A stretch of 64,000 bases of DNA from contig NC_085923.1 of NCBI RefSeq assembly GCF_035222485.1, forward strand, positions 1,426,001 to 1,490,000, in the 5' to 3' direction. Source of the DNA: Podospora pseudoanserina. Lineage: Eukaryota; Ascomycota; Sordariomycetes; Sordariales; Podosporaceae. The first letter of the stretch is position 1, and every line of letters begins with the position of its first letter. Both the position numbers and the translations under genes were made by a program. Positions 24,165 to 35,040 of the stretch are shown in pieces. The notes beneath the pieces were generated by a model. It was not told the DNA's origin, did no database searches, and worked only from the letters and a program-made list of their open reading frames with translations.

Positions 24165-25059
24165 TTAGTGAATGACCTTCGACTCCCCAGTACCAGCCGG
24201 CGCAGTGGGTTTAGTCTCACTCTCCACCGCCGCCGCATTGGCAGGAGCACCACCAGAAACCTCCTCATTAGACTTGGCCGCGCCACCAGTAAACCGGCCA
24301 AAGACCTTATCAAGCCCCGACGCAGCATAGGCATTCCCGCCGTGCTCGGCCTTCTTCAGGTCCGCCAGCCGTCTCGCCTCGGCGTGAATATCTTGAACCT
24401 GCTTGGAGCTGGTGGTGTAAAAGTCAACCAGCTTCTTGCCGGTGGGGCTCTGGGTAGCCTTCTCAAAGTACGACGCGAGGCCAGTGAGGAGAGAGTTGGC
24501 TCTAGCGGTCAAGCCGTAGCTAGCATCGGCAGCCTTAGCCTTGTCTGTGGCGTGGGTGCGCTCATCGAGCTGCTTGACGGTGTTGACAAACTTGTTGGTG
24601 ACGCCGTGCTTCTCGTCGAGCTGGATGGCTGTTTCGAGACCGGTATCGGCGACGAGGTAGCCATGAGCGAGGATCTCAGCGAGGACGCGGGCGCGGGGCT
24701 TCTCTTCTTGTGTCAGGCCAGCGTCGGGGGAGCGATCGGTGGTGGAGTCATCGGGATGGGCATCGTCCGAGGAGGAGCCGCCGGTGACGGAGATTTCGTT
24801 GGTGCCGAGCTTGGTGTGGTTGAGGAGGAGAGCAGTGCGGGCGGCGGTCTCCTTCTCGAAGTTCACGGTCGCGGACTTGGTCTCGCCCTCGGAGGTGACG
24901 TCGATGGAGTTGATCTTGCCGCTGGGAGGTGCGTTAGCAGAGCGAACGAGTGATGGGGCAGGGAAGAAGGGAGATTTCTTACCAGAAGCTAAAGAAGTCC
25001 TTGATCTCCTTGTCCTCGGTGTTGGAGGCAATATTCTTGACATAAACAGTTGTCGCCAT
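24165..25059 (-). CDS. vip1: RRM protein of the fungal Vip1 type
   Basis: Exon 25059-24983 (77 nt) joins exon 24921-24165 across a 61-nt intron, GTAAGA donor and CTCCCAG acceptor, giving 277 aa. The junction lies inside the RNA-recognition motif: VYVKNIASNTEDKEIKDFFS, then FCGKINSIDV and KSATVNFEKETAARTALLL. Behind the RRM is an acidic linker and a long helical region (LAEILAHGYLVADTGLETA, ALDERTHA-type and RRLADLKKAEHGG segments) ending in a low-complexity Ala/Pro tail. This matches the fission-yeast Vip1-like cytosolic family found throughout ascomycetes. Its biochemical role is poorly known. Without the short first exon the protein would lack the first half of the RRM, which fixes the start at 25059. 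Confidence 0.88.
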
Positions 25060-25806
25060 TTTGAATGTTGTCTGTTGGGTAGATAGCGTAACGGTGCGGG
25101 GTTGAGCTATCAGGTTGTTGGGGTGATGCAAATGTTTAGTATTGGTGTTCTGGAAAAAGTAAACACGAGTAAGTCGTCAGATGTGAAGATGAATTGGAGA
25201 AAGTCTGGGAGGCCAACCGTTTTGTTAAATGCTTATTTGAGGTGATAAGATGAAGTGTCAGAGAGCTGGAACGAGCTCGAAGGTCTGGAGGAGGGGCATG
25301 TCGTCATCGGCTGATCGAGGGGCATTGCGTGTGGCTGTGTGGCAGTTCGCCAATCAACCGAACACCCCACCAGCGGCCAGCACCTGGACTGTGGCTGATG
25401 GAGCTTGCGTTGTGGACTGACGTGCCCAGGGACGACGACCCTTGGTGTTTGATGACGTTCTTGACATGTGAAAGCTGGCCGCATTGCTACAAAGATGCCA
25501 CCACAGACTATCGCGGCTAAAGTTGACTCTATTTCGCCAACCTGTGCTATGTATCAGTACAGGGTGTTTTGAGTCCTGCTCAAGTGAGCAACACTCAGCC
25601 TGTACGTAACAAACTGCAGTTAATTAGGGAGGATCACTGGCGGAATTTGTCACTGTCTTGCTGGAGAGTCATTGACGCACAGACCATATACAGTCTCGTT
25701 GGTATTCGTGATGATTTGAAGAAATGGTGGAACACAATTATGCTAATACTAATTCCCAACGCCAGTCATGTCCGAGCCATGTATCATACAAGAAGCCATT
25801 CAACAA
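25060..25806. other. Intergenic between two leftward genes
   Basis: Promoter side of the RRM gene. No domain-bearing frame was seen in the 750 bases. Confidence 0.5.
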
Positions 25807-26088
25807 TTACTGTGACTCTCCCATCTTAGTATTCTTGGCAAACTTTTTGGTGACCTCGTCGTCCATTGGACCCTTGGGGTTGGAGCTCAAGTTCTGGAGC
25901 ACTGTTAGCCTTGTTGCTGCTAGTGCCATCCATAACAGCTTTTCTATTATACATACCTCGAGACCACTCTTGTTGGTTTGCTCCTTGTTAGAAGCATCAT
26001 CAGTGCCCTTGCCGCTGGCTGGGGGGTCATTGAGCTGTCTTCCGGACTGCTCCTCAGGAGGAGGGGACTGGGCAGCGCGATCAGACAT
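25807..26088 (-). CDS. Small hydrophilic protein, 72 aa, two exons
   Basis: Exon 26088-25957 (44 codons) and exon 25893-25807 (28 codons plus stop) join in phase across a 63-nt intron with GTATGT donor and GCTCCAG acceptor. The N-terminal half is disordered (MSDRAAQSPPPEEQSG, then GKGTDDASNKEQ); the second exon encodes NLSSNPKGPMDDEVTKKFAK. A small, charged, splice-supported frame like this is typical of conserved fungal hypothetical proteins. No function is assigned. The in-phase intron with consensus ends is the main reason to trust it. Confidence 0.7.
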   Translation of the reverse strand: MSDRAAQSPPPEEQSGRQLNDPPASGKGTDDASNKEQTNKSGLEVCIIEKLLWMALAATRLTVLQNLSSNPKGPMDDEVTKKFAKNTKMGESQ

Positions 26089-26816
26089 GTTGAAGGTTTG
26101 GTGGTTGTTGTAAGAGTTGTGATGAAAGGATTGGCTGTCCTGAAGAAATTGTAGAGAAGGGGTGTTCTGAGGTGCGTTGTTTGTGTCAAGGAAAAGCTGG
26201 TTCAAAAGTGAAGCAGAGCTTCTTATACACACAGAAAGATCCGTAACTGACATCAGCACCTCCATCGGGAAACTGCCGGCTGCTCAACGTCAGCTTCATC
26301 ATCCCGTCTCTCAAACACCATTACATCATATGCCCCCGCCAGATGCAGGTGGCTTTCCAGAGCCCCGCTTTTTATGTCGAGGGCTTGGCTTGGTGGGGCG
26401 CCAACTGAACCTGTCGGAAGTGCTGCAGTTAGCGATCAGGGAGCCTCTGTTGCTCATGGCAGTGTTTGTGAAGTGGTTCCATTGGTTTTGCTCTGACTAC
26501 AGCTGATATACTCATTTTCTACACCATGTACTAGGTGTTTATAGCTCAAAAACAATGGGAGTGTTGACAAAGAGCCGGGACGAGTGTGACAGCTCACCGC
26601 CTGGGCACCTCAGTTCGGTTCAAGCACAGACCCAATTACAGCACGTGTCGCCTGTGGGGAGCTGTTCCAGCACTCAGACGACACCGCGCCATTCTCCCGA
26701 CGAAAGCGTGTAAAGTGGTTTCGTGACATGTTGCCTGAGTGTTTGACCCGGAAGCTGCTTGCGACTTCCTCAGCATACAAAACGTGCCATAAACAAAGGG
26801 TTCCAATCACATTGCA
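26089..26816. other. Divergent promoter region
   Basis: A 728-base head-to-head spacer between the 72-aa protein and the coiled-coil gene. Nothing else is supported. Confidence 0.5.
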
Positions 26817-28035
26817 ATGCCCGACCTCAACTCCGTACCGCCTTCACCCCATTTCCTCTCGCGTCGTGTATCACAGCAGATGCCACCGCCAGCCCCCAGT
26901 TCGCTGATTCTGCCGTCAAACCAAGCCGCCGTGCACAACCCAAACAGCACATCCACTCCGGTACTGTCATCACCGCAATTTCCACCGCCCATCAGTCAAT
27001 TGCCCGGCAGCACCATGACGACTGGCGACAACACTGGCGTTGGCTCCGGCCCCGGGCCAACTCGACACCCCCGGCCCCCAACTGCCGCAGAACTCCATTC
27101 CGAACTTGAGAAGGAGCAGGAGGCTCGAGTATGTTGCACCCTCAGAGACCGTCGGTATAGAATCGTGTCTAACCGATATTCATCTGCAGATCAACCGGCT
27201 TACCCGTGAACTCGCTGCCCTCAGGGCTCTCCACAACGAATCTGTCGTCTCCAATGCATCCTCGACCAGCGCTACCGGCACCGAGCCAGGCGATCCCCGT
27301 TCCGGTCGACACATTCGCACACTCTCCAACACCAGCACGCGAAGCAATATGGGTTCAGTCTCGACCACATCCATGGCCGGAATCTCGTCCCCCGCGCCTA
27401 TCCGTCCGAGTCCTTATCCGACCACTGCCCTGGGCGGTGTTGCACTCTCCCGCCAAGGCAGTACCACTTCCCGCCGTAGTAGGGCTGGGTCACCAGCTCC
27501 TCTGGTGTACGGCTCCAGTTATTCCAACGAGCCGACTTTGGCCAACTACTTCTCTTCCAGGGTCCCACACGTGAGCAGCAGTACCTCTGTGCTCGCCACC
27601 CCTGGCTCCACATGCGACCTCTCGCCCGGTCTGATCCCGGCCACAGACCGTTATCAGGAGACGGCTTTCTACCGCGAGCAGCTCGAGGCCACTAAGCGAG
27701 AGAATGATGAGTTGAAGAAGAGAGTCCGCGAGCTCGAGAGAATGGTTCGGGCCCGGAGAGGAAGTGATGTCAGTGGCTCGGGAGCCACACCCAGTGCAGG
27801 TGCCTCACGAAGGGTTAGAAGTGATAGTGTCAGCACGACAACAAGTGTTGCTGCCAGCGTAGCCACCAGTGCGACCGGAGCGGGTGGTATTAGTGTGGCT
27901 GCCCAGAGACGGCCGAGGATCACAAGTGCTACCAGCGGGCAGGGTGATGGTGGTGCCTTGGAGCAGGAAGTCCGAGTTGGGGAGAGTGCGTCGAGCTCCG
28001 GGTTGCAAAGGGGGGTGGATTTTCCTGCGAGGTAA
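26817..28035 (+). CDS. Ser/Thr-rich coiled-coil protein, unknown function
   Basis: Exons 26817-27128 and 27190-28035 (61-nt intron, GTATGT donor, ATCTGCAG acceptor) give 385 aa. A Pro/Ser-rich N-terminus leads to a first coiled coil split by the intron (AELHSELEKEQEAR then INRLTRELAALRALHNE). A long Ser/Thr/Gly/Arg-rich low-complexity segment follows, then a second coiled coil (YREQLEATKRENDELKKRVR, then ELERMVRARRG). The C-terminus is disordered. The paired coils suggest oligomerisation or scaffold use. I do not recognise the family. Confidence 0.8.
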
Positions 28036-28440
28036 TTCACCTACCGGGTAACTAACGTCGCTTCCTGCAATCCGGAGATGTCTATCTGGACTTTTACATT
28101 ATCAACCGACAGCTCTTCGAGATGCGTGTCTCCTTTGTCGGGAAGAGCAGTACGCTTGAGTCAGCAGACGATGGGGCGTTTTGGAGTTTTGAGTGCTTTT
28201 CATAGAAGGGTAGGTAGGCGAGACTTGATAACCATCTTCTCTCACGCCACAAGCGTACCAATGCCACAAAATTTTACTCCCCTTGGGAGACAGCATTTTC
28301 ATGCACACTTTTCTTGGTCCTATGAGGTCTGGAGACATCAACTGAGAGTACCAGGTATTGACAAAGTTCAGGGGGCCCAAGGTCAAAAACGACAAAAAGC
28401 TCATGTCACTCATGAAGTGGAGTCCAGCAGGAGAGATGAT
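28036..28440. other. 3' flank between coiled-coil gene and tRNA
   Basis: Nothing recognised apart from flanking sequence of the two genes. Confidence 0.5.
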
Positions 28441-28541
28441 CGACCATGCTGGGACTCGAACCCAGAACCTTTACCAACTGGAGATTTAGCTTCGAGAAAT
28501 TGAAACCGGAAAGTAACGCACTACCATTGCGCTACACGGCC
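28441..28541 (-). tRNA. tRNA-Arg(CCG) with a 29-nt intron
   Basis: Read leftward, the acceptor stem GGCCGTG pairs with CATGGTC (two G-U pairs), followed by TA, D-stem GCGC/GTGC around loop AATGGTA, and a G at position 26. Anticodon stem TTACT pairs with GGTAA, loop TT-CCG-G. The variable loop is AGGTT, the T arm CTGGG/CCCAG with loop TTCGAGT, and the discriminator is G. The mature body is 72 nt before CCA. The intron, 28505-28477, lies one base 3' of the anticodon, the canonical nuclear position. Anticodon CCG reads CGG (Arg). All four stems pair, so this looks like a functional gene; a tRNA-scanning program would settle it. Confidence 0.85.
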
Positions 28542-29265
28542 TGTGATAGCTTGGTGGAGCTTATGTTAGCGGTTGCATTTATCATGGTGATTTCCAGTCT
28601 CTTACCCCTTGTTAAGGTAGGGTGCATCAGTGGTATTGCAGACTACAGATTCACAGCTACAATGCATGCCAAATTATACCATAAATTTTTTTTGGTCACT
28701 GCAGAGTTGCGAAATTCATCAAATTCATTGAGCAGCAATGATGAGTCAATGGCATTGTGACAGGATGCCGAGAGCATGGATTCATTCCTTTGAGAAATTA
28801 AGGATTTTGCACTACGTCGGATTTGAACGATTGGCGATAGCTATACAATGTCAAAACGTCGTACGCAACCAGTTCTCAGCCAGATATCACCCTCCTTATT
28901 GGCACGCCTATTGTGTTTAGGTAATTCCCGCCGGCTTCTCCCGATAGCTCCTCACCCCTTAAGCAGCCAAGGGAACTTTCAAACATCACTTGATTTGAAA
29001 AAAAAATCTCATGCAGAGGCTAGCAAGCATTCCAACCTGGAGCTTGATGGTAGTCATCTTATACTGCAGAAGTATCATCCCCTTTTGAGTGTCTACCAGC
29101 ACTGACTCGTTAAATCCAGTCCAGGGGCCCGTTATTGCTATCAAATATTTAAATTCCCTCATCCGGAAACTACAAGACACACCACACTCATCTAGTCACT
29201 ACCCTCAGGTCTTCAAACTCTAGCATTTTCCCAAGAACCACACATTACCATACCAACCTGTCAAA
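28542..29265. other. Intergenic, AT-richer
   Basis: Upstream side of the tRNA and promoter of the hydrolase gene. A stretch near 28810-28860 faintly resembles a T arm but does not fold into a tRNA. Confidence 0.45.
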
Positions 29266-30158
29266 ATGCCATACTTCCCCTCCCCCACCCCTGGCCCCTC
29301 GGTCTCAATCTACTACATCGACGAATCCCCCCCTTCATCAACCCCAACCCACACCTGCCTCCTGATCCCAGGAATTACCTGCGACCTATCCGACTGGTCC
29401 TGGCAAGTCCCCTTCCTCCTCTCCAAAGGCTTCCGGGTCGTCACCCCCGACCCCCGCGGACAAGGCCGCTCCTCCGCTCCCCCTACCGCTGTCGATGAAG
29501 GGATTTACACACCCGAGAATCTGTCCTCCGATTTATCCGCTCTGCTCGCCCACCTTGACATCACCTCCAACGTCATCGTCATCGGTCACTCGTTGGGAAC
29601 CTGCACGTCAGTCCACCTCGCTGCTACCAACCCAGACCTGGTGGTAGGGTTAGTCCTACTAGACCCCCTGCATTCCATGTCCTCCGCCACGTGTGACGAG
29701 CTGTTTTCCGACCCAGCAACAACGATGCAAAACCTGATGGTGAACTTTGCGGCTAAAGGGCTGGTTCCTATTCCACCGCTGGGGCCGGAGTGGGATTGGC
29801 ATACGACTTGGATTCAGAGGAGGGGGATGGTAGGTCTCTTGTAGCCCAGAGACAAAAGGGTCAACGCTGACATGAGTGGAAACAGGCGATGGATCCAAGC
29901 AGTATTGGTGCGATGACATATGCCTGCTGGACGAACAAGAATGGATTGGGCAGGAAGGAGGTGGCGATGGAGTTGTCCAAGGGGGTTAAGGCGAAGAGGC
30001 TGACGCTGGGGTGTAGTGAGTATTGGGTTGGGACGGACAGGGAGATGGGGGTTGAGACAGTGACCGTGGAGGGGGTTGGGCATTGGTTTCATCATGTGAA
30101 GGCGCAGGAGACGAATAAAATTTTGGAGGGGTGGTTGGAGAGGGAGGGGTTTTGCTGA
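29266..30158 (+). CDS. Alpha/beta hydrolase
   Basis: Exons 29266-29829 and 29886-30158 (56-nt intron, GTAGGT donor, GAAACAG acceptor) encode 278 aa. The fold is visible as CLLIPGITCDLSDWSWQVP (oxyanion region), VVTPDPRGQGRSS, the nucleophile elbow VIVIGHSLGTCTSVHLA with the catalytic Ser, and a late GVGHWFHHVKA carrying the catalytic His. No signal peptide; probably cytosolic. Such proteins hydrolyse esters, epoxides, lactones or halides; the substrate class cannot be told. A lone hydrolase beside unrelated genes. Confidence 0.87.
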
Positions 30159-30432
30159 AGGTTTGAAAGGGGATGATGGGGTGTGGTTTAGATGGGGGTT
30201 GTATGATAGTGTAAGATGATCTCTGCTCATGACACGTACTGGAATGAATCACAATCGAATGCGTTAAAGACGGAAGGAACGGTGGATAAGCACGGAAGGA
30301 ACAACGCAAGAAGATGGAAAGAGCGGTACAGGAAGACAGGATGCTGTCAAAAGAACGCTATATATTGCTGCTAATTACACCACTCGTCCACTGTCCCAAA
30401 CCAAAGCTAACATCCAACGAGATCAAGAAAAA

Positions 30433-32185
30433 CTAATCCTGGTGGTCATTCAGCTGTCCCCTTTCAATAGCCTGAATGAAAGCCGCATGGTTCCTCCACG
30501 TCTCACAAACCGAGCGAACCTCGACCGCAGCTTCCAAGATTGCCTTGCGGATCACAAACTTTTGCTCTTCCATCTCCTTGTCAAAATCGTCATCCAAATC
30601 ACCGTTCAACTCCCCCAAATCATCCTCCACAGAATTGCTCATCGAGACCTCGATACCCTCGTCAGCAATCTCATCCTCGCCAATATCTGTCTCATCATCC
30701 TTCATCTCCTCATCAGAGTTAGCTTCATCCTGGTCTTCATCGTCCGGCCCATCAGAGTTATCAGACTCGCCGGAGTCTTTAGAGTCGTCGGAGTCGTCAG
30801 AGTCGTCGGAGTCGTCAGAGTCGTCAGAGTCGTCAGAGTCGTTAGATTCATCAGAGTCACCAGCACCATCATCAAGATCCTCAAACTCTCTGCCGTCCGC
30901 CATCTCCTCATCACTACCTTCCTCCCCTTTCTCATCACCCTCTTTCTCCTCTTGCTCCACCTTCCACAAACCCCCCAGCGCCTCCACCACAGCCTTGTCA
31001 TATCCCAACCCCGTCAAAGGATGCAAAACCCCCATCAACCTCCCCACAACCTCCTTGACACGCGCCTTATCCTCCATGACACCTTGTATCGCTTCCCTCC
31101 TGATCCACCCCCTAACCTCAATCATACACCGATACAAAGGCAGCATCTCCCCCCTCGTCATGCCATCCCCCCCCTTCATCCTCACATTGCCAGCCTCGGC
31201 GAGATATTTGACTGCTTTGTCCAGCTTTTTAGCCGCCACGAAGAGCCAGAGATGCATTGTATTCAGAGCATCGTATACCACTTTGATCTTCTCGAGCCAA
31301 TGTTCCAGCAGAGTCCACGGCTTCTTGTGTTCGAGGATCTGGATGTTGGCCAGGGTGAGGGATCTGGTGCAGTGCCGACAGATGTGGATGACGAACTTTT
31401 TGAAGCGGCCGGTGATGAAGACGTGGGCGGTGTAGAGGCTGTACGCGAGGTGGAGCTTGGGGAGGATGTTCAGCTCGAGGGTTTTGGCTTCGGCTAGGTT
31501 GGCCATGGGGGCGAAGAGAGTGGTTATATTTTGTTTGGTGAAGGCTAACGATAGGAGCTTGGAGGCATGCTGAGCGAGGGTGGATGTTGCGGCGTACCAG
31601 GAAGTGTGGTGGCATGGTGTGGGAGGGTTTTCGTCGGGGGTAATCCAGGGCGAGGGGTCAGTGCAAGAGAGGCGGATGTGAGGGTGGCAGGTTGGTTGGC
31701 GGCTATCGGTGGGGAGGGGATTGTTGTTGTCGGGCCAGATGATGGACAACGGGTTGGTGGCTTCGGGGCAAGTGTATTGCTTGTGGGTTTTGACTGTAGG
31801 AACTGTGGGAATGCCGAACAGTTTATTTTTCTTGCGTAGCTTGGAGGGGGTGGGTGATTTGTAGTGAGGAGAGTCGCAAGAAAATGCCACTTTCTTGGGG
31901 GAGGGTTTGGGAGGAGAGGAGGTCCTGAGGATGGTGTTAGTTTTTGTGATCGTGGTATATGTGAAGATGACGGATACGAGATGGGTGGTGGATAACATAC
32001 GAATCGTCAGGGAAGAGGGGGAGTTGGTCGAAGAAAGCCTTGATGTGAAAGCTGAGGGCGTCGGATTTCGAGTTGTCTCGGATCATGCCCGTTAAGTCGA
32101 GCTTGTCGAAGAGAGACCGGTCCTCCTCTGCTAGGACCTCGATCAGGATCGTTGAGCGCGGGATCGATGAAATATTTACACGCAT
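30433..32185 (-). CDS. Acidic SD-repeat protein, unknown function
   Basis: Exon 32185-32001 and exon 31924-30433 join across a 76-nt intron (GTATGT donor, ATCCTCAG acceptor), 558 aa. It begins MRVNISSIPRSTILIEVLAE and FDKLDLTGMIRD, then a basic Ser/Pro segment (KPSPKKVAF, PSKLRKKNKLFG) that could act as a nuclear signal. The middle is helical (about residues 180-390). A long acidic tract with repeated DSDD units follows, and the end is again helical (FVIRKAILEAAVEVRSV). The layout resembles chromatin or ribosome-biogenesis proteins with acidic tracts, but I cannot name a family. Confidence 0.78.
30782..30846. repeat. 9-base coding repeat (Ser-Asp-Asp)
   Basis: A run of units close to GAGTCGTCA/GAGTCGTCG, about seven copies, encodes DSDDSDD on the minus strand. 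The near-perfect units suggest recent slippage and likely length variation between strains. Confidence 0.85.
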
Positions 32186-33087
32186 CTTGGCGAATATATC
32201 AAGGATTGTTTGTGTTGTGTGAAGGTGCTGTGTGAAGAGTCGGGGGATTGTTCGTTGCTGGTATTTGGCGCGGTTGTTGTTGTTGTGTTGTTGCAGACCA
32301 GTTTCTGCTGGCAAGGCAGGACAAGATCTTAAGAGGAGAGACAGCTATCTATTCAGAATAAGAGTGAATAGGCCTGGTGGGGGGACAGTAGGTATTGTTT
32401 CTCCTGTCACTTGCTCCGAAGCGTGAGCCACGTCGACTGCAGTCGTTGCGACGATGACCTGGCCAGATCAATATTTTCTTGCGCTTTGCATCGCAATCCA
32501 CATGTGATTTCCATCATCTGGGAGCAGTTCGATTGGAATTCTCTTTTGCTTGACAAACTCTTCAAGAATGTGATTTACGGTAGGTAGCATAAGCCGATAG
32601 AGGGTTCAAGCACAGGGTGTTGAGTGACACGATGATATTGACTCGACACGACAGGCCCGTTGAACAATTTACTTTTCAGGTTCTTCGACTACTTTTAAAC
32701 TCTGTTTTCAATGCTGATAACTTGTAAAGCCTGAGGTATCTAATTGTCAGCTCTTGTAAGGCTGCACTTAATCAAACCCAGAGTGGGTTTCAGACCTACT
32801 CGCGCCGACCTGTGGGACTGGGGTTTAAGTGCAGCGGTTACACTCTCAATATCAACCAAAAATGGCCGGTAAAATGTACCTAGCCGATACAAGTCTCGTG
32901 TGCGGAAGTCGCAACGCTGTGGGCATCTCTAGGTCGTGGCTGCCTTGTGCGCAATGATCTGATGCCTGATCTTCCACAGGCAAACCATCTCTGCCCCACC
33001 TTCAACAGAAACTCTTGTGACAAAACACCTCAACTCTACAACTCTTGTGTCTTTTCAACTCCTTCCACTCCTCCAAACACCTTCACC
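32186..33087. other. Divergent promoter region
   Basis: About 900 bases between the SD-repeat gene and the rightward gene at 33088. CT-rich just before 33088. No other gene seen. Confidence 0.5.
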
Positions 33088-34379
33088 ATGGCGGATCAAT
33101 ACCAGTCCGGCCATCAAGAGGTCATTCCATGCCTTTTGAGCGACTACGATGACGATGTGGAGGCCCATCGCGAAAGCTTCCAGGCGTTCATGACAAGACA
33201 GGCCGAGGAGCATTGGGCGGCCGAAATCAGCTCTCTGGATATCGAAGGGTCCGCCGACAGAATCGCCACTGTTATCGAGCAGGAAGTCAATAGACTCGCC
33301 AAGAAGCTCGATGTGATCGCAACGGCTATGGCTGCTGAGGCCGACGGTACCCAGGCAAACCGACTGCTCGCCATGATTCCAACCAAGTTGAACCTGATGG
33401 CCAGGCTTGAGGACTTGGCCTTCTCTCGGCTTCAGCCAGTTGAGGGATTGGCTGAGCGGCCACTGGCCATTGAGGACGTGTCTCCGTCAACTTCACAAGG
33501 CTCAACCCAGTGTGAGATTTCGGGGCGGCTAGATGGCTACGACCGAGTAAGTCTACCAGTCAGTACCTCAGTTATTTTACCCGGGTCTAATTATCTGGAC
33601 AGCATGTCAGCCAGACTCCCATTAAGAAACGCAGCGAGAGCCCGATCAAGATTGAATCACCTACCCCGACCAAGCGTCGCCGAGTCAATTTTTCAGAGGA
33701 CGGGGCATCCCGGGTGTCTGAGCCTACGCCAGCCCTGTCCCATGCTCTGCATGCTTCCTCCCCTTCGTTGCCGCAAGCCCTCCTCACCAAAGGTGGAAAC
33801 TCTAGTTCGGGACATCAGGATCCATCGCCATCACCTTTGCTATCCCAATCAAAGAATGCGCCTGCTCACCATGCAACACCTTCCAATCAGCGATACGACC
33901 TTTCTAAGGCCGCCCCACCATCTGCGAAGAAGAAGCCAGCACAAACCAAGAAGCCAGCCCAGGCTTCAAAGCCTTGTCACGGAAAACCACTCTGCATATC
34001 TAGAGCTAACCTTCACGAGGTTCAGCACCGCGAGTGGATTTTCAATTTTCAGAGCTCCGGCTGGTGCGTTCTTCGTTGTGGCCGTTTCAACTGTCTTAAC
34101 CAAGGTCCGGGTATGTTGACTCGTCTCAGAAAACATTTTGAGAAAGGGTGTCCTGTTGCTGGCCATCCGCTCGGCACTGACTAGGAGTTGGTGGAGCGCT
34201 TTGGATACCAAGGTATGTGAGACTGGCCATGACCATTTCCTGGTGATTTACTAACTTGGTATTGCTTCACAGTCACCGGAGGCATTTTTGATACAGGCTC
34301 GGTTCAGCAGATCAGCGCGTGGGTGAACAATAGCAACGACGTAATCAGATACACAAATATGAACACCTCAGAGAAGTAG
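33088..34379 (+). CDS. Accessory protein with C-terminal Cys/His segment, interrupted by TAG
   Basis: Exon 33088-33546 and exon 33603 onward (56-nt intron, GTAAGT donor, CTGGACAG acceptor) give 346 aa, ending at TAG 34182-34184. The N-terminus is helical and acidic (MADQYQSGHQEVIPCLL, RIATVIEQEVNRLAKKLDV). The middle is Ser/Pro-rich with a nuclear-signal-like TPTKRRRV. The end has WCVLRCGRFNC and LRKHFEKGCPVAGHP, a Cys/His arrangement that may bind zinc. Beyond the TAG the same frame continues (ELVERFGYQ), reaches a donor at 34213, and joins in phase after a CTTCACAG acceptor (34272) to VTGGIFDTGSVQQISAWV, ending at 34379. The stop therefore looks like a late interruption of a longer gene. 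Confidence 0.6.
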
Positions 34380-35040
34380 GGATACCTTCATGGTGGTGAT
34401 TGTTTGCAATACCGCGAGAGTGGCCTTGAGCTTTAGATATACTGTCGGATTATACTGGTCTTTGCAGGACGATGCAAGCTTTTGTTTTGTTTTCAATCTT
34501 CATATATCAGGGCTAGTTATTGCCGGAGACACTATGTTGTATTGATGGCTATCGAGCTATGCATGTATCACGCTGTAAGACAGCCCGTAACCATCTGGCT
34601 TATAGGATAGAGCAATGAACACAAGGTAGTCCGGATCTTGAGAAGAGCGAGCATCTTGATCGCTACGACATGAGCTCCTCTTGCCATAATTATGCATCAA
34701 TAGCGTCCAAACAACAGTAATATGGAGTTTCACCAAGCATTAAAGTACTTGGAAGCCATAAGCCTTGAAACGCAGAAGCGACTCTGTTGTCTATTGTATG
34801 TCCCGTTTGTTGAGTTGCGATACCTAACGTGGGTTCCGATTGGCTCGTTGGGACGTCGAAAGGAGACTCGCGTGTATGCGGTAGTACAAGAGAGTGGCGC
34901 TAGACGGGTACCCGCTGTATCTGCAACCTTATCATGGTAGCGGAAGATTGTTATAGCGGTAGATGAAAGCGATGGTTTGTAATACAAGGCAGACTTGTTG
35001 TGAACAACCTATGAGGCACTCGCTCAAAGCTTGACCGGCC
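34380..35040. other. Intergenic
   Basis: 660 bases between two rightward accessory genes; no coding character noticed. Confidence 0.45.

Noticed and set aside
28806-28870. T-arm-like stretch (CGGATTTGAACGATT) near a real tRNA
   Set aside because: The other arms do not pair; at most a tRNA-like relic.
30442-31497. Long open frame on the plus strand opposite the SD-repeat protein
   Set aside because: It mirrors the coding repeat of the minus-strand gene (Val/Arg-rich shadow of DSDD codons) and lacks its own domain; the minus frame has a phase-matched intron.
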